From Oligoflexia bacterium (GTDB lineage: Bacteria > Bdellovibrionota > UBA1018): a stretch of 21,554 nucleotides of DNA. The stretch lies in NCBI GenBank assembly GCA_903928955.1, contig CAIYTD010000381.1, positions 1 through 21,554 of the forward strand, written 5' to 3'. Shown piece by piece: positions 13,962-20,567 of the stretch (positions are counted from its first letter, which is position 1; each line of letters starts with the position of its first letter). The notes under the pieces are model-generated. The model ran no database searches. It had not been told where the DNA came from and saw nothing but the letters and a program-made list of their open reading frames with translations. A program made the translations under genes and the position numbers.

Positions 13962-15176
13962 ATGCTTCAAAAATCCGAAAAAATCCGGGGAAAAGCATCG
14001 ATTCTTGCAGTAGGCACAGAACTCACTACAGGGCAAATCAGCAACGGAAATGCGGTCTGGATTTCCGAACAACTCGTTTCCTTAGGAATTGAAATTGTAC
14101 TCCATGAAACTGTACCTGACGACCGGCAAGGTATCCGAATCGCATTAGATCACTGTGCAAGCGTCAGCCAGTTTATTTTTGTAACAGGAGGCTTAGGACC
14201 AACCACAGACGACTTCACTCGCGAAATTATTGCTGAATGGATATCTGAACCTTTAGAATTTCAACCAGACACTTGGAAGAATATCCAAAAAAGACTTTCT
14301 GACTTAGGAATCCCCATTGCAGAATCGAATCGGCAGCAATGCTTTTTCCCAAAGAATTGCCAAATCCTGCCTAACCCTCAAGGAACAGCATCTGGCTTTA
14401 CCTGGACTCGCTCTGAGTTCAATCAACAAATCTATGTATTTCCTGGCCCACCCCATGAAGTCTTAGCTGTATGGCAGCAAAGTGTACCCAAAATGATTCA
14501 AAAACAATTACCTGAAATCAAACCCCTCCGCCTCTTCACTTGGCAGTGCATGGGCAAAAGTGAAGCGGAGCTCGGAGAAATAACAGAAACAGTAATGAAA
14601 GGTAGTGAGCTAAAAATCGGATACCGAGCTCATCGTCCCATAGTCGAAATTAAAGTTTGGTGCCCTGAAAATGATCTAGAACAAAAGCATCCCTGGATAG
14701 AAAAACTTACTCAATGCCTATCCCCTTGGGTAATGACTCAGCAGAATGAAGATCTAGGTAAAAAGCTGCTCCTCCAACTCCCACAAAATCAAGCTATCCA
14801 CATCATTGATGCTGCTACAAGCGGAATTTTAGCGGCCCGTATGGGAAACTTACTGAAACACAGCTCTTTTAAAGAAATTGCATCCAGAATTACCTTCATC
14901 ACAAAATGGACATTTTTAGCACCACTAGAAAACCCAATCGATCACCTTCTTCAGGAAACAGACAACAAATGTCTTTACCTCCTATTAAGCGGGCTGAACC
15001 CAGAAGGAAAAGGAATCATTGGACTAAAAACAGGTGATGAATTTTTTCATGAAACCATTCATGCTTTTCCTAATAGAGAGCCTGAGCAATTAGATCGCAC
15101 GAGATATTTTACGGCAGAGAGAGCCCTCAAACGTTGGAATGAATGGCTTCTAGTAAACGCCTCCGCAAGACGGTAG
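13962..15176 (+). CDS. cinA: CinA-family protein with degenerate deamidase domain
   Basis: A 404-aa two-domain CinA. The N-terminal MoCF-like domain (14 to about 180) is well preserved: AVGTELTTGQISNGNA, FVTGGLGPTTDD (73-84) and PNPQGTASG; in characterised proteins it has ADP-ribose or NMN pyrophosphatase activity. The C-terminal domain (about 265-404) should be the NMN deamidase PncC, but its (E/D)SCTGG active-site motif reads DAATSG (283-288), so the serine nucleophile is lost; the later Tyr-Ser-Asn/Lys loop and the TGIAGPGG segment are also not recognisable. The domain is probably catalytically dead. The frame is open to a GTG at 13932, but the ATG at 13962 has AAGGAG five bases upstream. 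It follows the nucleotidyltransferase by 30 bases. Confidence 0.88.
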   Translation: MLQKSEKIRGKASILAVGTELTTGQISNGNAVWISEQLVSLGIEIVLHETVPDDRQGIRIALDHCASVSQFIFVTGGLGPTTDDFTREIIAEWISEPLEFQPDTWKNIQKRLSDLGIPIAESNRQQCFFPKNCQILPNPQGTASGFTWTRSEFNQQIYVFPGPPHEVLAVWQQSVPKMIQKQLPEIKPLRLFTWQCMGKSEAELGEITETVMKGSELKIGYRAHRPIVEIKVWCPENDLEQKHPWIEKLTQCLSPWVMTQQNEDLGKKLLLQLPQNQAIHIIDAATSGILAARMGNLLKHSSFKEIASRITFITKWTFLAPLENPIDHLLQETDNKCLYLLLSGLNPEGKGIIGLKTGDEFFHETIHAFPNREPEQLDRTRYFTAERALKRWNEWLLVNASARR

Positions 15177-15198
15177 ACATGCTGACATAGGTTATGCG

Positions 15199-15220
15199 AT
15201 GACAACAAGATGACAACAAA
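15199..15220 (+). repeat. Tandem duplication at a start codon, with a mini-ORF
   Basis: The ten-base unit ATGACAACAA is present twice in tandem, from 15199 and from 15210, each with its own ATG. The first copy reads ATG ACA ACA AGA TGA, a four-codon frame whose stop overlaps the second ATG. The only Shine-Dalgarno-like AGG (seven bases before 15199) is placed for the first ATG, not for the gene start at 15210. Five ATG triplets occur within 15199..15230. Confidence 0.5.
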
Positions 15221-15461
15221 TGATGACATGAAAATAGAACTTGAAAAGCTTCGCGCAGAAAACCAAGCACTTAAAAAAACCTCTGCCAGAGGACTTTCCT
15301 TAAAGGTGAGTGAAAAAGGTGGACTTTCAGTCTATGGCTTAGGCCGTTTTCCAGTAACCCTCTATAAGGAACAGTGGAATAAGCTTCTGGGTATGTCGGA
15401 AGAAATTCGTGCTTTTATTCAGGCAAACGAATCCCTCCTGAAAACGAAAGAGAGAGAATAA
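15210..15461 (+). CDS. Small coiled-coil protein, 83 aa
   Basis: A short cytosolic protein of unknown function. Residues 7-24 form a heptad-like helix (MKIELEKLRAENQALKK), followed by a compact stretch with LKVSEKGGLSVYGLGRFPVT near 31-50 and then LYKEQWNKLL. I recall this second segment as a conserved short family in several bacterial phyla, always hypothetical; this is memory, not a search. Two in-frame starts are possible: 15210, within the duplicated unit, and 15228 (MKIELEK). Neither has a standard ribosome binding site, so re-initiation after the mini-ORF at 15199 or coupling with cinA is plausible. Its stop abuts the convergent hmgA stop with no gap. Confidence 0.75.
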   Translation: MTTNDDMKIELEKLRAENQALKKTSARGLSLKVSEKGGLSVYGLGRFPVTLYKEQWNKLLGMSEEIRAFIQANESLLKTKERE

Positions 15462-16601
15462 TCAGCGCTTTTGATCGGCTCGCCAACTCATCACATACTC
15501 TTTGATTTCAAAAGGCTCAACGCATGAAACAGATTGAAGCGGGGAATAAGTATCGACCATAACAGCGATTTCCTCAGTGTGGCTTTTGTCTTGTACATGA
15601 TGAGCAGCATTCGGATGGGGTCCATGATGGATCCCCTGCGGATGCCAAGTAACTGCTCCAGACGAAATCCCTTCACGTGAAAAAAAGTTGCCAGAATGAT
15701 AAAAAAGCACTTCATCGAAATCTATATTGCGATGATAGAATGGAACTTTCATTGCCCCGGGTTCGCTTTCTAGTGGTCTAGGCAAAAAAGAGCAGATGAC
15801 AAAATTTGCCGCGATAAAGGTTGTATGAACGCTCGGGGGTAAATGAAATCGAGGAGAGATAATGGGTCGAATATCATCTACATGAAGCGCTAATGGACTC
15901 AAATCTCCCTTCCAGCCAACTGCATTCATCGGGTTCCAGGGATAAAAAACACGAGTCCATTCTCCTTCTCTTTTAATTTTCAATTCAAACTCTCCCTGTT
16001 CGTTAGCACCTGTTTTTCTCTCGCCTTCAGGAAGTAGAGGTACTCGCATGACCATGGGATCAAACTGAGCATGCCGTCCGAGCATTCCCCTTTCGGGAAG
16101 TTGCACTTCAGATGCAGACTCAACTACTAACTGAATATTTGGACTTTGTGGCACAAAGCGGTAGGTCGTCCCTCTAGGGATAATCAGATAATCGCCTTTT
16201 CGATAATCCAGGTCACCATAATCAGTCTCCAATTTTCCAGATCCTTCATGAACAAATCTAACCTCATCCCCATCTGCATTTCTTGCAAATATCTTCATTT
16301 CGGACTGAAGCTTTGCAATTCCCAATTGCACATCTGCATTTTTCAGAAAAACCTGTGACTGGCCATCAGCTTCTCCAGAAAGTTGAACAACTTGATAAGC
16401 GCGGGGCTTAAGAGGACCTTCTATTCTCAGCCAACCCGTGGGAGGATGTAAATGATACAAGTGACTTGCTCTTCCAAAAAATCCCTGCCGACCATGCTCT
16501 TCCTCGTAAGTTCCATCTGGAACCCGAACATGTGGCTGAATAGAATACTTTCCTTGAGACCAACCAAAAGGAGAAGAACTTGTATTTTTATTGCGCGCCA
16601 T
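15462..16601 (-). CDS. hmgA: Homogentisate 1,2-dioxygenase-like cupin enzyme
   Basis: A 379-aa double-cupin iron dioxygenase. The family reaction opens homogentisate to maleylacetoacetate in tyrosine and phenylalanine breakdown. Visible marks are PFYHRNIDFDE (287-297), FYHSGNFFSREG, and HPQGIHHGPHP (320-330), which should provide the Fe(II) ligands: H290, E297 and a histidine near 325-326. In the human enzyme the first His-Glu pair is spaced six residues; here the Glu is at +7 and an Asp at +6, a variation I associate with a shorter bacterial subfamily. The frame is open to 16634, but GAGGTG close before the ATG at 16601 marks the start. No other tyrosine-degradation gene is in the window, so an aromatic substrate is likely but not proven. 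It diverges from the MBL-fold gene. Confidence 0.8.
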   Translation of the reverse strand: MARNKNTSSSPFGWSQGKYSIQPHVRVPDGTYEEEHGRQGFFGRASHLYHLHPPTGWLRIEGPLKPRAYQVVQLSGEADGQSQVFLKNADVQLGIAKLQSEMKIFARNADGDEVRFVHEGSGKLETDYGDLDYRKGDYLIIPRGTTYRFVPQSPNIQLVVESASEVQLPERGMLGRHAQFDPMVMRVPLLPEGERKTGANEQGEFELKIKREGEWTRVFYPWNPMNAVGWKGDLSPLALHVDDIRPIISPRFHLPPSVHTTFIAANFVICSFLPRPLESEPGAMKVPFYHRNIDFDEVLFYHSGNFFSREGISSGAVTWHPQGIHHGPHPNAAHHVQDKSHTEEIAVMVDTYSPLQSVSCVEPFEIKEYVMSWRADQKR

Positions 16602-16667
16602 ATTCACCTCTAAAATATCTTTACTCATTCTCAAACGATTCTTTACTCCAAAGAAAAGGTTTGAGAT

Positions 16668-17378
16668 GTGATCCCAATGAAGCTACCAGAACATCTTGAC
16701 CAAGAAAAAGCCACAGGAATTCACCCAGGAGAGAGCGTTGCGCAATTTGAAATCGGAAGCTATCAAAATTTCGTCTACCTTATTCTAGACTGGACCACCC
16801 AAAAAGCTGCAATTGTGGACCCTCAGCAAGATGTTACTGCCCTCTTAGCATCTCTCGCCCGTTACTCATTTGAACTTATCTCTATTTTTCTCACTCACAC
16901 CCATTCTGATCATACTGCTGGCCTACCTGAACTCCTAAAAAAATTTCCAAAAATTCCTATTGTCGTCCATAAAAAAGAACTCCATAGACTCAGTCCAGAG
17001 ACCATTCAAACTGGAAAAATTCACGATGCACAAGATGGCGAGTACATCGCGATAGGAAACCTTCGCATCCAAGTCCTCCATACCCCTGGACATAGTAGCG
17101 GTGAATGCTGCTATCTACTAGAAGGTGCAACTCCACATATTTACCTTTTTTCTGGCGATACCCTCTTTATCCGCGACTGTGGCCGTACTGATATGGAATC
17201 AGGAAACACTGAGCAAATGTTTCATTCTTTACAAAAAATTAGAAATCTTACTCAAGAAACCATTATCTTGCCTGGTCACCATTACAAGAACTCATGCGCA
17301 TCTACTTTAGATCGGGAACTCCATGAAAGCCCTCCCTTTCAATGCTCCACAGCCTTAGAGCTTGATGCTTTACCCTAA
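16668..17378 (+). CDS. ETHE1-like MBL-fold hydrolase or persulfide dioxygenase
   Basis: A 236-aa metallo-beta-lactamase-fold enzyme of the glyoxalase II / ETHE1 group. Metal ligands are visible: THTHSDH (76-82), H142 in TPGHSSGE, D164 in FSGDTLF and H204 in PGHHY. The segment SGDTLFIRDCGRTD (162-175) is typical of ETHE1-type persulfide dioxygenases, where the CGRTD Arg and Asp contact the sulfur substrate, and of BaeB-like relatives. Glutathione persulfide oxidation in sulfide detoxification is the best guess; hydroxyacyl-glutathione hydrolase is the alternative. The start is GTG at 16668 with AAAAGG eight bases upstream; the next ATG (16677) is too far from it. No rhodanese domain is fused. 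It overlaps the tonB-like gene by 14 bases. Confidence 0.85.
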   Translation: MIPMKLPEHLDQEKATGIHPGESVAQFEIGSYQNFVYLILDWTTQKAAIVDPQQDVTALLASLARYSFELISIFLTHTHSDHTAGLPELLKKFPKIPIVVHKKELHRLSPETIQTGKIHDAQDGEYIAIGNLRIQVLHTPGHSSGECCYLLEGATPHIYLFSGDTLFIRDCGRTDMESGNTEQMFHSLQKIRNLTQETIILPGHHYKNSCASTLDRELHESPPFQCSTALELDALP

Positions 17379-17961
17379 AATCCGCAACTCTTTTCTGATT
17401 GCTTTTTTTTATTCTATCTTGATTCATGCACTTCTTTTAATAAGAATATCAAAATGGAACGCCTCCCAACCCAGACTCACCCGAATCGCAATCATCACTG
17501 AAAGTGGCACCCCCATCTGCAAAAGTAAACATCCACAGAAACCCCACCCGCAAATCGACCATCAACAATCTACTCGAGCTTTAAAAACTCACACAATACT
17601 TCCAGTTGCTACGAATTCTAATAAAATATCTAATTTCAAAATGGACTCTCCACTTCTAGAGAGAACTTCTCAAATTTCAAAATATTCTATGACTGTGAGG
17701 GAAAGAATAGAATCTTTTTTAGATTATCCTCTTTCCCTCAAACATCGCCAAATCCAAGGAAACCTATCCATTCAACTCTTCATCCGATCAACAGGAGAAA
17801 TAGAGCAAATCAGGATTATTCAAACGAGTGGATATACAGAACTAGATGAACTTGCCATGGAAGCTATCCACAGAGCAGGTCCCTTTACTCCCTTCATCGT
17901 TGCCGAGATGGAAATGGAACGGATTAGTCTTCATATTCCTTTTTACTTTCAAATCAAATAA
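17365..17961 (+). CDS. TonB-like energy-transduction protein
   Basis: A 198-aa protein with TonB architecture. One N-terminal transmembrane helix (about 9-27) carries S17 and H21 in YSILIHALLL, matching the Ser-x3-His pair that couples TonB to ExbBD. A linker (30-105) rich in Ser, Thr, His and Lys replaces the usual Pro-Lys spacer, so the reach across the periplasm would be short. The C-terminal domain (about 115-198) has the TonB fold signature: GNLSIQLFIRSTGEIEQIRI, then TSGYTELDELAMEAIHRAGP. Its role would be powering an outer-membrane receptor. No exbB, exbD or receptor is nearby. A TTG at 17362 is an alternative start; the ATG is preferred. It overlaps the upstream gene by 14 bases, suggesting coupling. 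Confidence 0.8.
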   Translation: MLYPKIRNSFLIAFFYSILIHALLLIRISKWNASQPRLTRIAIITESGTPICKSKHPQKPHPQIDHQQSTRALKTHTILPVATNSNKISNFKMDSPLLERTSQISKYSMTVRERIESFLDYPLSLKHRQIQGNLSIQLFIRSTGEIEQIRIIQTSGYTELDELAMEAIHRAGPFTPFIVAEMEMERISLHIPFYFQIK

Positions 17962-17964
17962 ATA

Positions 17965-17977
17965 CTCAAGCGTTGAG
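17965..17977. terminator. Weak bidirectional terminator candidate
   Basis: CTCAA (17965..17969) and TTGAG (17973..17977) form a five-base stem with a three-base loop in the 30-base gap between two convergent genes. T-rich sequence follows on both strands, though not as a clean run. The stem is short, so the call is tentative. Confidence 0.3.
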
Positions 17978-17991
17978 CTAATATCTTATTC

Positions 17992-18666
17992 TTATTGCAA
18001 CGTTTTACGAAGCAACTCAACCTGCTTCTGCAAAAGCTCAGACTGACTTGTCTTTTCTTTTTCTATTTGAGTAACCAAATTTGTAACACCGTCTTTGGCA
18101 GCTTTTTTAGCATGCTCAACCACCCAGCTTACACCTGAACCCCATCGACCTGGCTCAATCAAATTCGTAAAAGAAAGCAAAGTGCCTGTTCCCAATTTTT
18201 CAAATCGAGCAGACCCTTCTGTAGACTTTGTAGTATCAGCTCTAACAAGACTCCAACTAACCATGTAGCTATCGCCATTATCATAATTACTTAATTTATT
18301 TTTAACAGTATAATTTTCAATTCCTAAATCAAAAGGAAGTCTCAAACTAAAGTCAACCTCATTTGTAAACTTATCAATTACTTTTGATATTTTACTTTTA
18401 ATTAAACTTGGAAAATAAAAAGACTGTAATTCATAATCTGAGAATATAGCAGCAGCCTCTTCTGGCGTTGACTCTAAACGTTTATAAATGTTACTCTTAG
18501 GCCAAACCTTTCCAACATTTGTATAAACAGCTACTTGTTCTCCATTTTTTACTTTATTTTTATCTGAATTACTTAGCTCATCTATTGCCCCGCTAAAGGC
18601 ATTATGTATTCCAGCCGTAAAAATAGAAAAAAACAAGATTACTTTCATTTTTATATTAAATCTCAT
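17992..18666 (-). CDS. Secreted START/SRPBCC-like protein
   Basis: A 224-aa protein with an N-terminal signal peptide (about 1-25: RFNIKMK, hydrophobic core, NAFSGA), so it is probably periplasmic. Residues about 60-185 resemble a START or polyketide-cyclase-like lipid-binding fold: YKRLESTPEEAAAIFSDYEL, then SLIKSKISKVIDKFTNEVDF, a run of alternating beta strands, and a C-terminal helix beginning VSWVVEHAKKAAKDGVT. The last 30 residues are a charged, probably coiled helix. The frame is open upstream to 18738, but GGGGTG six bases before the ATG at 18666 marks the start. It is convergent with the tonB-like gene and divergent from rdgB. Base composition is more AT-rich than its neighbours. The ligand is unknown. 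Confidence 0.7.
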   Translation of the reverse strand: MRFNIKMKVILFFSIFTAGIHNAFSGAIDELSNSDKNKVKNGEQVAVYTNVGKVWPKSNIYKRLESTPEEAAAIFSDYELQSFYFPSLIKSKISKVIDKFTNEVDFSLRLPFDLGIENYTVKNKLSNYDNGDSYMVSWSLVRADTTKSTEGSARFEKLGTGTLLSFTNLIEPGRWGSGVSWVVEHAKKAAKDGVTNLVTQIEKEKTSQSELLQKQVELLRKTLQ

Positions 18667-18685
18667 GAATATCACCCCAATAAAA

Positions 18686-18714
18686 TTCCTAACGCTATTT
18701 ATTCCTACCGTCAA
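18686..18714 (-). promoter_or_regulatory. Possible promoter of the START-like gene
   Basis: On the minus strand a good -35, TTGACG (18714..18709), is followed after 17 bases by TAGGAA (18691..18686), a poor -10. The leader would be about 15 to 20 bases and include the GGGGTG ribosome binding site. Confidence 0.3.
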
Positions 18715-18814
18715 TTTATTTATTCTAAAACAAATCAACTCTATGCGTTATGATATTTTTTCATTAAAACAACTTAATTGACTTCAATAAAACCAGGAAA
18801 AATTTTTAATAAAA

Positions 18815-18834
18815 TTTCAGAAGCGACTCTGAAA
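18815..18834 (+). promoter_or_regulatory. Perfect inverted repeat before rdgB
   Basis: TTTCAGA (18815..18821) and TCTGAAA (18828..18834) form a perfect seven-base stem around AGCGAC. It overlaps a possible -10 (TAAAAT, 18810..18815) and ends 23 bases before the rdgB ATG. It could be an operator or a leader hairpin; there is no T-run, so it is not a terminator. Confidence 0.4.
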
Positions 18835-18857
18835 ACTATGTGATATGTGTTAAAAAT

Positions 18858-19490
18858 ATGCGAGTTTCAAATCGAATTGTATTGGCTTCCCTAAACCGAG
18901 AAAAATTTGAAGAATTTAATCATCTTTTATCTTCGTATGGCTCAATCGAGCTTGTACCCGCCGAAAAATTAATTCGCAATCCAGAAGGACTGCAGTCTGT
19001 AGAACGCTATGACACCTATTTTGAAAACGCTCTCGCAAAAGCTCGTCTCGCTAATCACGCTTCGCATTATCCAGCATTAGCTGACGACTCCGGCATCGAA
19101 GTAGATGCCCTACAAGGACGCCCAGGAGTAAAAAGTCATCGTTATGCAACTCCAAAACCGCAAATCACTCAAGACCAAGCGAATAGAGACCTCCTCTTGT
19201 CAGAACTTCAATCGAATGAAAATCGATCTGCCCGTTTGTGCTGCACACTCGTTTTAGTGATCGAAGGAGTCTTACTCCATTCTAATGGAATACTCGAAGG
19301 CACTCTGACAAAAGCTCCCAAAGGTATTCATGGGTTTGGATATGATCCCATTTTCGTCCCTCAAGGAGAAACTCAAACTCTAGGCGAAATGACAGATGAA
19401 AAGAAAAACTTAATTTCTCATCGCGCAAAAGCACTCCATGAATTGATGTTACAGCTAAAAACCCACGGCATTGTATTAGCCAAACCTTAA
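18858..19490 (+). CDS. rdgB: XTP/dITP diphosphatase
   Basis: Hydrolyses non-canonical purine triphosphates (XTP, dITP) to monophosphates, keeping them out of DNA. The 210-aa protein has the HAM1/RdgB signatures: VLASLNREKFEEF (substrate and phosphate site), ADDSGIEVDALQGRPGV (the metal-binding acidic pair), GFGYDPIFVP and SHRAKAL near the end. One small change is KSHRYA where the family usually has SARYA. The frame is open to a GTG at 18840, but the ATG at 18858 gives the normal family start (MRVSNRIVLAS). Neither has a visible Shine-Dalgarno sequence. It is convergent with the YdcF-like gene, 18 bases away, and diverges from the START-like gene. Confidence 0.93.
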   Translation: MRVSNRIVLASLNREKFEEFNHLLSSYGSIELVPAEKLIRNPEGLQSVERYDTYFENALAKARLANHASHYPALADDSGIEVDALQGRPGVKSHRYATPKPQITQDQANRDLLLSELQSNENRSARLCCTLVLVIEGVLLHSNGILEGTLTKAPKGIHGFGYDPIFVPQGETQTLGEMTDEKKNLISHRAKALHELMLQLKTHGIVLAKP

Positions 19491-19508
19491 ATATGAGGCT
19501 AGTTCGAC

Positions 19509-20201
19509 TTACTTACCCTTCCAAGCAGGCTTCCAAAACGATCGATAATACACCCACTTGAGGTACTCTATCAAAGTGACTCGGATGCCATTTGGACCAG
19601 CACGCCATTCTTCAGGTACAAAAGGTTCTTGATAAACAGAGATCGTTTCAAGTTGAATAGGATCATCCAAACCTTTTAAAACCTGCTCAAAAATAAATCG
19701 GGCCCGCTTCATATGATAACCAGAAGTCAAAAGTAAAATACGCCTCCAATGATGGATTTCGGCATATTGAGATAACCACAGTGCATTTTCTCCTGTATTC
19801 AAGCTCTCTTTTTCAATCACTACACTCTCTTCCCGAATCGCAGAAAGGACTCCTCGCCTCAATTGCTTAGCCACAATATTCCATTTAGCCTGTGGGCCCA
19901 TTCCTGAAAAATAAAGGACCGGCACTTTTTCCAATATCGGACCTGATTTTTGAGAGTATTCCCAATAGCGATACCAAAGATCCCCAGCAGCCGCAATACG
20001 CCCCCGGCCCCCAGCGAGGCAAACAATAGCATCGACTTGAGGAAGATGAGCTCCATCCACCGTATCTTGGTAGTCGTAAATCTCACCCGCCCAATAATAA
20101 ATAAGAATGAAGAAAGCTGCAATCCCAAGAGAAGTAAAAACAGAAATGACAGCCATGGCACTTTTAAATCTTTGAGATCTCTTTTTTTTAGACGAAGTCA
20201 T
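19509..20201 (-). CDS. YdcF/SanA-like DUF218 membrane protein
   Basis: A 230-aa DUF218 protein. A basic N-terminus (SSKKKRSQRFKSA) and one transmembrane helix at about 15-37 anchor it in the inner membrane with the domain outside. The conserved Rossmann-like core shows VCLAGGRGRI (60-69), FSGMGP, ESLNTGENA (132-140) and LTSGYHMKRARFIFE (159-173). Relatives SanA, YdcF and ElyC are linked to envelope integrity and cell-wall precursor metabolism; no reaction is established for this one. AGGA lies seven bases before the ATG. It diverges from rpmB. Domain membership is sure; the role is not. Confidence 0.85.
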   Translation of the reverse strand: MTSSKKKRSQRFKSAMAVISVFTSLGIAAFFILIYYWAGEIYDYQDTVDGAHLPQVDAIVCLAGGRGRIAAAGDLWYRYWEYSQKSGPILEKVPVLYFSGMGPQAKWNIVAKQLRRGVLSAIREESVVIEKESLNTGENALWLSQYAEIHHWRRILLLTSGYHMKRARFIFEQVLKGLDDPIQLETISVYQEPFVPEEWRAGPNGIRVTLIEYLKWVYYRSFWKPAWKGK

Positions 20202-20235
20202 ACTTATTTCCTATACTGAACATCTCTTTTCATCC

Positions 20236-20264
20236 TTGCAAAAGTCAAAGGTTTCTCATATGGT
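20236..20264 (+). promoter_or_regulatory. rpmB promoter
   Basis: TTGCAA (20236..20241) and TATGGT (20259..20264) are 17 bases apart, each matching the sigma-70 consensus at four positions. Transcription would begin near 20271, giving a leader of about 36 bases that includes AAAGGA at 20294..20299. This is one of the best promoter candidates in the window. Confidence 0.5.
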
Positions 20265-20306
20265 AGTTTTCTTCACGAAAATACATGTTGAAGAAAGGAT
20301 TCAGTT

Positions 20307-20534
20307 ATGGCGCGTTTCTGCGATTATTGTGAAAAAGGTCCTACCACTGGTCATCTTGTATCTCATTCTAATATTAAGACTAAGACGCGTTGGCTTCCTA
20401 ACCTGCACCGCATGAAAGCGGTCATTGACGGAACCACACGAACCATTCGGGCCTGTACTCGCTGTATTCGATCCGGTAAAATTATTCGCCCTATTAAACG
20501 AACATATAAGCCAACAGATACCCAATCTGCCTAA
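20307..20534 (+). CDS. rpmB: Large ribosomal subunit protein bL28, zinc-binding form
   Basis: A 75-aa ribosomal protein of the 50S subunit. It has the family core VSHSNIKTKTRWLPNL (18-33) and RACTRCIRSGK. Four cysteines, C5 and C8 (CDYC) and C50 and C53 (CTRC), form the zinc ribbon of the C+ form; many bacteria carry a cysteine-free paralogue used under zinc shortage, not seen here. AAAGGA lies seven bases before the ATG. rpmG, its frequent neighbour, is not adjacent. The next gene starts 33 bases downstream without a terminator in between, so it may share the promoter. Confidence 0.96.
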   Translation: MARFCDYCEKGPTTGHLVSHSNIKTKTRWLPNLHRMKAVIDGTTRTIRACTRCIRSGKIIRPIKRTYKPTDTQSA

Positions 20535-20567
20535 GCCCTCTCCAGTACTCAATAAAAAGCTTCTAAA

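Noticed and set aside
16602..16634. Eleven extra residues on HmgA from a TTG at 16634 or ATG at 16628
   Set aside because: The GAGGTG ribosome binding site lies inside this stretch and serves the ATG at 16601.
20301..20552. Open frame of 83 codons antisense to rpmB
   Set aside because: Entirely overlaps an unmistakable ribosomal protein gene.
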